NCBI GenBank assembly: GCA_937889645.1
Contig: CALBZE010000149.1
Location: 1 to 6,135, forward strand
Direction of reading: 5' to 3'
Origin: an uncultured bacterium
Lineage (GTDB): Bacteria; Gemmatimonadota; Gemmatimonadetes; Longimicrobiales; RSA9
Length of the DNA: 6,135 bases
The notes under the pieces: model-generated
Told to the model about the DNA's origin: nothing
Seen by the model: the letters and a program-made list of their open reading frames with translations, nothing else
Database searches by the model: none
Program-made: the position numbers and the translations under genes
In this document: positions 1 to 5,701 of the stretch, piece after piece
How positions within the stretch are numbered: position 1 is the first letter of the stretch
Layout of the letters: the number at the start of each line of letters is the position of its first letter

Positions 1-2
1 GT

Positions 3-446
3 ACGGTGCACTACCTGAGGAACGCGCTCTCGAAGACCAGCTCCAAGGCGCTCGAGGCCGAACTGAAGAGTGCGCTCAAGGACGTCTGGGCCGCACCCGG
101 GCTCAAAGAGGCCAAAGCTCGTCTGGCTCGCCTCGTCGACAGCCTTCGCGAGCGGCACCCCTCGCTTGCCGACTGGCTGGAGGAGACAGCAGAAGAGACG
201 CTCGGCTTCTTCAGCCTGCCCGATCCAGCACATCGCCGGCGCCTGGCCTCGACCAACGGGATCGAACACGATCATGCGGAGATCCGTAGACGGACCCGGG
301 TCGTGAGGATCTTCCCGAACGAAGCGAGTCTGCTCCGCTTGGCCACCGCTCTCGCCGCAGAGCGCAACGAGCAGTGGCTCGAGCGGAGATACCTGAACAT
401 GCAGGCCCCAGTCACCATAGACCAGCCGGTCAGGCAGATCGCCTGA
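3..446 (+). CDS. IS256-family (Mutator-type) transposase, C-terminal part, cut by left edge
   Basis: This is the last ~148 codons of a DDE transposase that cuts and re-joins the ends of its own insertion sequence. The frame is open to the window edge, so the GTG at 6 is an internal Val, not a start. Family signs: V-H-Y-L-R-N-A-L at the left, then S-T-N-G-I-E-H, then R-R-R-T-R-V-V-R-I-F-P-N-E-A-S and the tail E-Q-W-L-E-R-R-Y-L-N-M. This is the usual order at the C-terminus of IS256-family enzymes. The Glu in T-N-G-I-E, 59 residues before the end, sits where the catalytic Glu of the DDE triad is expected; the two Asp residues lie outside the window. The reading frame shows no break, so the element could be intact to the left. 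It is transcribed towards nrdB and is separated from it by the nrd terminator. Family assignment is firm; activity cannot be judged. Confidence 0.9.
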   Translation, partial: TVHYLRNALSKTSSKALEAELKSALKDVWAAPGLKEAKARLARLVDSLRERHPSLADWLEETAEETLGFFSLPDPAHRRRLASTNGIEHDHAEIRRRTRVVRIFPNEASLLRLATALAAERNEQWLERRYLNMQAPVTIDQPVRQIA

Positions 447-470
447 CCCCACAGCCCGGAAGAGAAACTA

Positions 471-491
471 CAGAAAAAGTTGCACTTGACC
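471..491 (+). repeat. Candidate right terminal inverted repeat of the IS256-family element
   Basis: About 25 nt after the transposase stop lies cagaaaaagttgcacttgac. Read from outside inwards this is GTCAAGTGCAACTTTTTCTG, the kind of AT-richer tip that IS256-family elements carry just past the transposase gene. It stands out against the GC-rich surroundings. The left repeat and the target duplication are outside the window, so the exact tip (around 490-491) is inferred. Confidence 0.5.
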
Positions 492-536
492 GCGGCGAGG
501 CGGGGCCGGCACGACGGATCGGCCCCCAGAGCGGAG

Positions 537-576
537 AAAAATCGGCGAGCGGAGCCTCGCGCCACTCCGCTCGCCG
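537..576 (-). terminator. Intrinsic terminator of the nrdAB operon
   Basis: On the minus strand, 37 nt past the nrdB stop, a perfect 12-bp stem (CGGCGAGCGGAG with CTCCGCTCGCCG, 543-554 and 565-576) closes a 10-nt loop. It is followed at once by ATTTTTCT. This is a classic rho-independent terminator. No T-run follows the stem on the plus strand, so it should act only on transcripts from nrdB, and it isolates the operon from the IS element beyond. Confidence 0.92.
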
Positions 577-612
577 GGTTCGGCGGCGCACGATCGTGCC
601 CGGACTTCGATG

Positions 613-1614
613 CTAATCCCACGACAACGCCGACGCGGACTGGTACTCCACCACCGTCGTCTCGAAGAAGTTCTTCTCCTTCCGGAGATCGATCGTCTCG
701 CTCATCCACGGGAACGGGTTGCGCGCCCCGAACCGCACCTGGAGGCCGATCCGCTCGAGCCTCCGGTCCGCGATGTGCCGGACGTAGTCACGGAAGAGAC
801 CCGCGTTGAGCCCCTGGATGCCGCGCGGGAGACAGTCCTCTGCGTAGGCGATCTCCAGCTCCACCGCCGTCTCGATCTTCCTCGTGAGTCGTGCGCGCAG
901 CTCCGGGGTCCAGATCTCCGGGTTCTCCACGACGATCCCGTTGATCAGGTCAATACCGAAGTTGAGGTGCGTCGTCTCGTCCCGCAGGATGAACTGGAAC
1001 TGCTGGCCGATCCCGGTCATCCGGTTCTGCCGGTGGAAGGAGAGCATCATCGCGAACCCGGAATAGAAGAAGATCCCTTCCATGATCACGTAATAGCCGA
1101 CCAGGTTCTCGACGAACTTCTGCGCTCCGCCCACGGTGGCGGTGCTGAAGCCGGGGTCGACCAGCTCGGCCGTCAGCTCCATCTCGAACTCGTCCTTCCC
1201 GGCGATGGTGTTCACCTCCCGGTGCATCGTGAAGATCTCGCGGCCGTCGAGGCCCAGGCTCTCCACGATGTAGTGGAAGGCGTGGGTGTGGATCGCCTCC
1301 TCGTACGCCTGCCGAAGCAGGTACTGGCGGCATTCCGGGTTGGTGACGTGCTTGTAGATCCCGAGCACGATGTTGTTGGCGACCAGGCTCTCAGCCGTCG
1401 AGAAGAAGCCCAGGTTTCGGAGGATCACCCGCCGCTCGTCGTCGGTGAGCTCGTTGCTCTTCCACAGCGCGACGTCGCGGGCCATGGGCACCTCCTCTGG
1501 CTGCCAGTGGTTGCGGTTGCCGTTCAGGTAGTGCTCCCACGCCCAGTGGTATTTCAGCGGCATGAGCTGGTTGACGTCCACGGCATCGCCGTTGATCAGG
1601 CGCTTCTCGGCCAT
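613..1614 (-). CDS. nrdB: Ribonucleotide reductase small (radical-generating) subunit, class Ic type (R2c)
   Basis: NrdB builds the metal-oxidant cofactor that starts radical chemistry in NrdA, for reduction of ribonucleotides to deoxyribonucleotides in the cytosol. Length is 333 residues, normal for the family. All six carboxylate/His metal ligands are visible: E75 (F-S-T-A-E-S), E106 and H109 (E-E-A-I-H), E179 (V-I-M-E-G), E213 and H216 (R-D-E-T-T-H). The first ligand is Glu rather than the Asp usual in class Ia. Position 113, four residues after H109, is Phe where tyrosyl-radical enzymes have Tyr. The intervals 31-3-4-66-34-3 match those I recall for C. trachomatis R2 (E89, E120, H123, F127, E193, E227, H230), the prototype Mn(IV)/Fe(III) enzyme. 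The transfer residues W37, D212 and Y324 are also kept, and the C-terminal tail that docks in NrdA ends S-A-L-S-W-D. The ATG start has a good Shine-Dalgarno. It is second in an operon with nrdA. Family is near certain; metal content is inferred from these residues. Confidence 0.97.
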   Translation of the reverse strand: MAEKRLINGDAVDVNQLMPLKYHWAWEHYLNGNRNHWQPEEVPMARDVALWKSNELTDDERRVILRNLGFFSTAESLVANNIVLGIYKHVTNPECRQYLLRQAYEEAIHTHAFHYIVESLGLDGREIFTMHREVNTIAGKDEFEMELTAELVDPGFSTATVGGAQKFVENLVGYYVIMEGIFFYSGFAMMLSFHRQNRMTGIGQQFQFILRDETTHLNFGIDLINGIVVENPEIWTPELRARLTRKIETAVELEIAYAEDCLPRGIQGLNAGLFRDYVRHIADRRLERIGLQVRFGARNPFPWMSETIDLRKEKNFFETTVVEYQSASALSWD

Positions 1615-1617
1615 CGT

Positions 1618-1627
1618 CCTCTCTCCG
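1618..1627 (-). promoter_or_regulatory. Ribosome binding site of nrdB
   Basis: On the minus strand GGAGAGAGGA precedes the ATG of nrdB by 3 nt (7 nt from the central GGAG). It lies in the 42-nt nrdA-nrdB spacer. No promoter or hairpin is evident in this spacer, so nrdB is expected to be co-transcribed with nrdA and translated independently. Confidence 0.7.
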
Positions 1628-1656
1628 GGTGAAGGGTTGCCGGTTTCGCAGGTCGG

Positions 1657-4503
1657 TCACTGGCATGCTTCGCAGGCGCCGTCCGTGTCGCAGCTCGGGG
1701 CAGGGGCCCGGTTGGGGTCGACGGCCGGAGCGCGCTCGATGCGGATCGACGCCGACGGGCTGACGGACTTCATCCACCGGGGCTGGATGCCGAACCGGTT
1801 GATGTCCACCGTGCTCGCTTCGATCCCGCTGGCGCCGGTCGTCCGGAGGTAGTAGGTCGTCTTCAGTCCCGACTCCCAGGCGACCTGGTACATCTCGCTC
1901 AGGCGCCGGCCGCTCGGCCGGTCGAGGTAGAGGTTCAGCGACTGCGCCATGTCGATCCACTTCTGCCGCCTGGCGGCGCAGCGGATCAGCCACTCGGGCT
2001 CGATCTCGAACGCGGTGCGGTAACGCTCCTTCAGGTCGTCGGGCACGCGCGCGATCTCGGCGACGGAGCCGTCGTGGTACTTGAGCTCCTCCACCAGCTC
2101 CGCGTCCCAAAGCCCTCGCGCCCGCAGGTCGGCCACGAGGTAGGGATTGAGCACGGTGAACTCGCCCGAGAGGTTGCTCTTTACGTAGAGGTTCTTGTAG
2201 ATCGGCTCGATCGACTGCGTCACGCCGCAGATGTTGGAGATCGTGGCGGTGGGCGCGATCGCGAGCACGTTGCTGTTGCGCATGCCGTGGGCGGCGATCG
2301 CCTCCCGGACCGGCGTCCAGTCGAGGCGCCCGCCCCGCTCGACGCGCACGGGCACTCCTCGCTCGGCCTCGAGCAGGTCGATCGTGTCGATGGGGAGCAG
2401 CCCCCGGTCCCACTTCGAGCCCTCGTAGCTCGGGTACCGCCCGCGCTCGGCGGCCAGCCGGGCCGAGGCGAGGATCGCGTGGTAGGCCACGAGTTCCATG
2501 CTCTCGTCCGCGAACTCGACGGCTGCCTCCGAGGCGAAGGAGATCCCGAGCTCGAAGAGAGCGTCCTGGAACCCCATGATCCCGAGGCCGATCGGGCGGT
2601 GTCGCAGGTTGGAGGCGCGCGCTTCGGGGATCGGGTACAGGTTGATATCGATCACGTTGTCGAGCATCCGGACGGCGGTCGCGACCGTACGCGCGAGCCG
2701 ATCGGCGTCCAGCCCGTCGCGCCCGACGTGCGCCGCGAGGTTGACCGACCCGAGGTTGCAGACGGCGACCTCCTCCCGACTCGTGTTCAGCAGGATCTCG
2801 GTGCAGAGGTTGGAGCTGTGGATGACCCCGACGTGGTCCTGCGGCGACCGGATGTTCGCCGGGTCCTTCCACGTGAGCCACGGGTGGCCCGTCTCGAAGA
2901 GCATCGCGAGCATCCTGCGCCAGAGGTCCACGGCCCGGACCCGGCGGAAGAGGCGGATCTGCCCCGCGTCCGCCATCGCCTCGTACTCTTCGTAGCGCTT
3001 CTCGAAGGCGCGGCCATAGAGGTCGTGCAGGTCGCGCACCTCGTCGGGGGAGAAGAGGGTCCAGGTGGCATCCTCGCGGACCCGCTTCATGAAGAGGTCC
3101 GGGATCCAGTGGGCGGTGTGCATGTCGTGGGTCCGGCGTCGCTCGTCGCCGGTGTTCTTGCGCAAATCGAGGAACTCCTCGATGTCGAGGTGCCACGTCT
3201 CCAGGTAGGCGCAGATCGCGCCCTGTCGCTTGCCGCCCTGGTTGACCGCGACGGCGGTGTCATTCGCGACCTTGAGGAATGGGATCACGCCCTGGCTCTT
3301 CCCGTTCGTGCCGCGGATGTGCGCGCCCAAGGCGCGGACCGGGGTCCAGTCGTTGCCGATCCCGCCGCTCCACTTGGACAGCAGCGCGTCGTCGCGGATC
3401 GCCTTGAAGATCTCGCCCAGGTCGTCCTGCACGGTGGTGAGGAAGCAGGAGGAGAGCTGGGGGTGGCGCGTGCCGGCGTTGAAGAGCGTCGGCGTCGAGG
3501 AGCAGAAGAGGAAGGTCGAGAGCACCTCGTAGAACTCGATGGCGCGGGTGTCGCGCTCTTCGGGGCGCTCGGCGAGGGCGAGGCCCATGGCGACGCGCAT
3601 CCAGAACCACTGGGGCAGCTCGAACCGCGTGCCGTCCTCGTGGAGGAGGTAGCGGTCGTAGAGGGTTTGCAGGCCGAGGAGCGCGAAGGAGAGGTCGCGT
3701 TCGGGGCGCAGCGCGGCGGCGAGGCGCGGGAGGTCGAACTCGAGGAGCGCGGGGTCGAGGAGCTCCGCCTGGACGCCGCGTCGCAGGTACGCCTCGAAGC
3801 GCTCGCTGTAGAGCCGCGCCATCTCCTGGAGGGCGACGGGGGCGGCGAGTGCTTCGGCGTAGAGCTGCGTGAGGAGGAGCCGTGCGGCGAGGTAGGCGTA
3901 CTCGGGCTCGCGTTCGGTGCGGGCGCGGGCAGCCATCACGGCGGCGCGCCCGATCTCCTTGCGGGTGACTCCGTCGTAGAGCGCGGCGAGCAGGTCGCGG
4001 TAGACCCCTTCCACGTCCACCGCGTCGCCCAGGCCGGCGGCGGCCTCCTCGATCATTGCGCGGAGGGGGGCGCGGTCGAGCAGTGACTCCCTGCCGTCCG
4101 CCTCCCGGACGCGGATGCTGCCCATCGCCCGTGCTCGTGCGCGCGCCTCGCGGTAGAGGACGTACCGGCGGGCGACGGAGTAGTGGCCCGTCGCCATGAG
4201 CTGGCGCTCGACCTCATCCTGGATCGATTCGATCCCGATCCGATCGGCGCCGGCCGCCCTCGCGGCAAGGCCCACCTCGACCGCGTCCGTGAGCGCCTCC
4301 ACGGTCTCGCGGATCGATGCGTCCAGTGGCACGAGGTCCGGCCGGTCGAGCTCCGCACGGAACGCCTTCTCGATGGCGCGTGCGATCCGGCCGCGGTCGT
4401 ACGGGACTGAGCGGCCATCGCGTTTTTCGACGAAGGGAAACGGGGGCTTACGATCAGCGGGGCCCTCTGCCCCGCGGGTGGGGTGCTCGGCGACATCCAG
4501 CAC
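1657..4503 (-). CDS. nrdA: Ribonucleoside-diphosphate reductase large (catalytic) subunit, two ATP-cone regions
   Basis: NrdA reduces ribonucleoside diphosphates using a thiyl radical started by NrdB. From the GTG at 4501-4503 it has 948 residues. Residues ~24-120 form an ATP-cone (V-E-K-R-D-G-R-S-V-P-Y-D start). Residues ~131-215 form a second cone-like region homologous to the single cone of E. coli NrdA (R-E-A-D-G-R-E-S; ends Y-L-A-A-R-L-L), with the K-R-D-G motif eroded. The catalytic barrel shows C353 (Q-L-S-S-C-F) and C582 (V-C-N-L-G-S), the redox pair; N565, C567 and E569 (S-N-L-C-T-E), the active site with the thiyl Cys; and Y884-Y885 (T-T-Y-Y-L), the radical-transfer pair. C944 and C947 near the C-terminus (G-A-C-E-A-C-Q) re-reduce the active site. 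The start was chosen because AGGAGG lies 5 nt upstream. The open frame runs 86 codons further up, but that stretch is leader RNA with a riboswitch and terminator. No frameshift or intein is seen. Control is by NrdR and cobalamin (see leader features). Confidence 0.97.
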   Translation of the reverse strand: MLDVAEHPTRGAEGPADRKPPFPFVEKRDGRSVPYDRGRIARAIEKAFRAELDRPDLVPLDASIRETVEALTDAVEVGLAARAAGADRIGIESIQDEVERQLMATGHYSVARRYVLYREARARARAMGSIRVREADGRESLLDRAPLRAMIEEAAAGLGDAVDVEGVYRDLLAALYDGVTRKEIGRAAVMAARARTEREPEYAYLAARLLLTQLYAEALAAPVALQEMARLYSERFEAYLRRGVQAELLDPALLEFDLPRLAAALRPERDLSFALLGLQTLYDRYLLHEDGTRFELPQWFWMRVAMGLALAERPEERDTRAIEFYEVLSTFLFCSSTPTLFNAGTRHPQLSSCFLTTVQDDLGEIFKAIRDDALLSKWSGGIGNDWTPVRALGAHIRGTNGKSQGVIPFLKVANDTAVAVNQGGKRQGAICAYLETWHLDIEEFLDLRKNTGDERRRTHDMHTAHWIPDLFMKRVREDATWTLFSPDEVRDLHDLYGRAFEKRYEEYEAMADAGQIRLFRRVRAVDLWRRMLAMLFETGHPWLTWKDPANIRSPQDHVGVIHSSNLCTEILLNTSREEVAVCNLGSVNLAAHVGRDGLDADRLARTVATAVRMLDNVIDINLYPIPEARASNLRHRPIGLGIMGFQDALFELGISFASEAAVEFADESMELVAYHAILASARLAAERGRYPSYEGSKWDRGLLPIDTIDLLEAERGVPVRVERGGRLDWTPVREAIAAHGMRNSNVLAIAPTATISNICGVTQSIEPIYKNLYVKSNLSGEFTVLNPYLVADLRARGLWDAELVEELKYHDGSVAEIARVPDDLKERYRTAFEIEPEWLIRCAARRQKWIDMAQSLNLYLDRPSGRRLSEMYQVAWESGLKTTYYLRTTGASGIEASTVDINRFGIQPRWMKSVSPSASIRIERAPAVDPNRAPAPSCDTDGACEACQ

Positions 4504-4508
4504 GGCTG

Positions 4509-4514
4509 CCTCCT
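4509..4514 (-). promoter_or_regulatory. Ribosome binding site that fixes the nrdA GTG start
   Basis: A perfect AGGAGG on the minus strand lies 5 nt before GTG (4501-4503). No ATG follows in frame until well inside the first ATP-cone, which rules out a later start. Upstream in-frame starts would lie in structured riboswitch or terminator RNA. The site is not part of the terminator hairpin, which suggests control by termination rather than by hiding the ribosome site. Confidence 0.88.
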
Positions 4515-4571
4515 GTGGTCTGGCCCACGGGGAGCGGAAGCAGGATGCGCCGATCCGGATGGATGGCGACG

Positions 4572-4601
4572 AAAAAGCCCCGGACGCACGACGTCCGGAG
4601 C
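4572..4601 (-). terminator. Riboswitch-controlled intrinsic terminator in the nrdA leader
   Basis: On the minus strand a 10-bp stem (GCTCCGGACG at 4601-4592 with CGTCCGGGGC at 4586-4577, one G-U pair) closes a 5-nt loop and is followed by TTTTT (4576-4572). It lies between the cobalamin riboswitch and the nrdA ribosome site, so transcripts ending here would not reach nrdA. Its 5' arm is also complementary to a segment just past the riboswitch, as expected for a conditional attenuator. Confidence 0.88.
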
Positions 4602-4707
4602 CCGCAACGTGCCGTCGCGATGACTGGCGCGCCTTCCTCCGAGCGCGCCGTCGCCCTTCCGGCCGAAAACCCCGCTTCCCCTCCCTCGAGGGACGTGACG
4701 GGCTCCG
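4596..4707 (-). promoter_or_regulatory. Putative antiterminator pairing (4693-4707 with 4596-4610)
   Basis: In the leader RNA the segment right after the riboswitch P1 stem (4707-4693, CGGAGCCCGUCACGU) can pair with 4610-4596 (ACGUUGCGGGCUCCG). This gives nine Watson-Crick pairs, one G-U, one mismatch and four more pairs. The second segment includes six nucleotides of the terminator 5' arm, so this helix and the terminator are mutually exclusive. Only one nucleotide (4707) is shared with P1, so how ligand binding shifts the balance is not obvious from pairing alone; coaxial stacking or folding order may matter. The complementarity is seen directly; the function is inferred. Confidence 0.55.
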
Positions 4708-4883
4708 TGCTCTGGCAGGTCTTCTGGCTCGGGGATCGTCCTCGGGAGGGCGCCTTCCCACGACAGGGTCGCAGTGGCGTGCTCTGCCCTCCGTCGTCCC
4801 CCCTCACAGCGGCGGGGCCGCCCCGGAATCGCACCGGGTTCCCTTTTCACGCGCTCGCGTGCGGGCGAGCGCGACCAGAGCAC
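4707..4883 (-). promoter_or_regulatory. Cobalamin (adenosylcobalamin) riboswitch in the nrdA leader
   Basis: The minus-strand RNA carries the conserved parts of the cobalamin riboswitch in order. P1 is a perfect 9-bp stem, GTGCTCTGG (4883-4875) with CCAGAGCAC (4715-4707). A GC-rich hairpin (CGCGCTCGC / GCGAGCGCG) comes next. The core A-A-A-A-GGGAACCCGGTGCGATTCC then C-GCCGCTGTGA lies at about 4848-4802. CGTGGGAAGG (about 4762-4752) matches the segment that reads GGTGGGAAG in the E. coli btuB leader. The B12 box GCCAGAAGACCTGCC is at 4728-4714. At ~177 nt it has the usual size and includes the peripheral arm typical of adenosylcobalamin binders. It is followed by a terminator, so bound B12 should switch nrdAB off. 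The same type of control is known for the Streptomyces class Ia nrdABS operon. Transcription would begin only about ten nucleotides before P1. Confidence 0.95.
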
Positions 4884-4894
4884 AACATGTTGTG
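4881..4894. promoter_or_regulatory. NrdR box 1 (promoter-proximal, over the transcription start)
   Basis: CACAACATGTTGTG is a perfect 14-bp palindrome of the kind bound by NrdR, the ATP-cone zinc-finger repressor of RNR genes. It covers the predicted transcription start of nrdAB. A second, less perfect copy lies exactly 32 bp further upstream (centre to centre), about three helical turns, which is the usual tandem arrangement. Its inner edge (4881-4883) also encodes the first three bases of riboswitch stem P1. Confidence 0.78.
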
Positions 4895-4900
4895 GCTGTC

Positions 4901-4929
4901 AGTATAGCAAACCCCTACATGTTGTGCAA
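4901..4929 (-). promoter_or_regulatory. Sigma70-type promoter of nrdAB
   Basis: On the minus strand TTGCAC (4929-4924) and TATACT (4906-4901) are separated by exactly 17 bp, a near-consensus -35/-10 pair in otherwise very GC-rich DNA. Transcription should start at about 4893-4895, giving a leader of about 390 nt. The -35 element lies partly in NrdR box 2 and the start site in NrdR box 1, so repressor binding would block initiation. Confidence 0.8.
4913..4926. promoter_or_regulatory. NrdR box 2 (over the -35 region)
   Basis: Minus-strand CACAACATGTAGGG shares its first ten bases with box 1 and keeps five of seven symmetric base pairs. It overlaps the -35 hexamer and lies 32 bp, centre to centre, from box 1. 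The tandem, in-phase placement supports cooperative NrdR binding. Confidence 0.7.
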
Positions 4930-5181
4930 GTCCTCCGGTGCAACGCGGACGGATCTCTCTGGCCGGCAACGGCTTCGGCGGGGCGGAGGACGGGAGGGGT
5001 TGCGAGGAGATGCGGCGGTGTGGAGTCGGCCGTCGCTGCCACGATGGGGTTGCGCCGGCGGTGGGGCGGGGCGCGAAAGTCTGGAGAAACCGCCCGCGAT
5101 CCACCAGGGTGGACCGATCCTTCGCCTGGACGCCAGGCGTATGAACCCGATCCAGCCGGGAGGGCCCACGAGATACACGAG
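4930..5181. other. Intergenic region between the nrdAB promoter and the small plus-strand gene
   Basis: No gene is supported here. The stretch is GC-rich. A clear inverted repeat, CGCCTGG-ACG-CCAGGCG (5123-5139), and a shorter one, TCCACC-AG-GGTGGA (5100-5113), lie upstream of the small plus-strand gene. Neither is followed by a T-run. I could not pick a convincing plus-strand -35/-10 pair. Open frames crossing this region lack ribosome sites and look like chance frames in GC-rich DNA. Confidence 0.4.
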
Positions 5182-5463
5182 GTGCTGGCCGGGGTCACCG
5201 TCAGCGTGTCGTCCCTCGTCATCACGACCGCCGTGATCCTGCTGGTGCCGATCACGCGACGGATGGGGCAGTACCTCGAGGTGCTCATCGAGAAGAAGCG
5301 CGGGACGCTCCGCGGCGGACGCGAGGTCGCCTCGCGCACGGCCGTGGATGACCTGGCGTGGCGGATCGAGCTCCTCGAGGAGCGGCTGGAGTTCCTGGAG
5401 CGGATCGAGCGCACCGAGCGGCTGCTGACGTCGGCCGAGCCCCGGGAGCTGGAGCGCCGGTAG
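5182..5463 (+). CDS. Small putative membrane protein with coiled-coil tail, unknown function
   Basis: I do not recognise this protein. From the GTG at 5182 it has 93 residues. A hydrophobic segment at ~2-24 (V-S-S-L-V-I-T-T-A-V-I-L-L-V-P-I) is followed by a basic stretch (T-R-R, then E-K-K-R). A strongly charged heptad-like helix (L-A-W-R-I-E-L-L-E-E-R-L-E-F-L-E-R-I, ~58-75) comes next, and a short charged end. This suggests a single-pass inner-membrane protein with a cytoplasmic coiled coil, resembling PspB only in layout. The start is uncertain: GGGAGGG at 5158-5164 is 17 nt from the GTG, longer than usual, and the frame is open further upstream without a better start. It is divergent from nrdAB. 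The amphipathic order argues for a real gene, but its short length and weak start leave doubt. Confidence 0.55.
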   Translation: MLAGVTVSVSSLVITTAVILLVPITRRMGQYLEVLIEKKRGTLRGGREVASRTAVDDLAWRIELLEERLEFLERIERTERLLTSAEPRELERR

Positions 5464-5522
5464 CCGGCCGGCAGCCCGCCGGGCCGGCACCCCCGGCGAA
5501 GCAGGTCTGAAGCGCACCTGCT
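5463..5522 (+). terminator. Two hairpins after the small gene, weak terminator candidate
   Basis: A GC-rich hairpin starts on the last base of the stop codon (GCCGGCCGGC 5463-5472 with GCCGGGCCGGC 5478-5488, one bulged G, 5-nt loop). A second 7-bp hairpin follows, AGCAGGT / ACCTGCT (5500-5506 and 5516-5522). Neither has a T-run, so an intrinsic terminator is not established. They may simply stop or stabilise the transcript end. The rest of the gap to 5642 shows nothing I can name. Confidence 0.3.
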
Positions 5523-5642
5523 GCCTGGGCCCCGGCCGGACTCGGGACGGCATCGACTCACGACGAGCTCGATGATCATCCACGATTGAACCCGAATCCT
5601 GCACGAGTGAGCTGAGGTGAGGATGCGAAACACCGTCTGGAG

Positions 5643-5665
5643 CCTTAGAATACGGGGACTTCCGC
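5643..5665 (+). repeat. Candidate left terminal repeat of the IS1380-like element
   Basis: CCTTAGAATACGGGGACTTC begins 59 nt before the transposase start. It opens with CCT, as many IS1380-family ends do, and is less GC-rich than its surroundings. The partner end lies outside the window, so this is a guess from position and first bases only. Confidence 0.35.
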
Positions 5666-5701
5666 CAAGAAGTATCCCTTGCACTCGGAGGCACCCAGAC
5701 G

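Noticed and set aside
610..1632. Long plus-strand open frame (340 codons) opposite nrdB
   Set aside because: It is the antisense shadow of nrdB. Composition is rich in D, V, E, R and H repeats typical of GC-rich antisense frames, and there is no ribosome site or family motif.
2074..4086. 670-codon plus-strand open frame opposite nrdA
   Set aside because: It is the antisense shadow of a clear nrdA with all catalytic residues. Length is explained by GC-rich codon bias.
4847..4888. Short leader reading frame (M-L-C-S-G-R-A-R-P-H-A-S-A) at the start of the nrd transcript
   Set aside because: It has no ribosome site, its ATG is the centre of the NrdR palindrome, and its codons form riboswitch stems P1 and P2. 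A leader peptide is not supported.
4881..4926. The palindromes read as LexA or another SOS operator
   Set aside because: They lack the GAAC/GTTC half-sites of common LexA boxes. Tandem spacing over an nrdAB promoter fits NrdR better.
4774..5181. Extended N-terminus of the small plus-strand protein back to 4774
   Set aside because: It would run antisense through the riboswitch and the nrd promoter, and its sequence is low-quality GC-driven residues before the hydrophobic segment begins.
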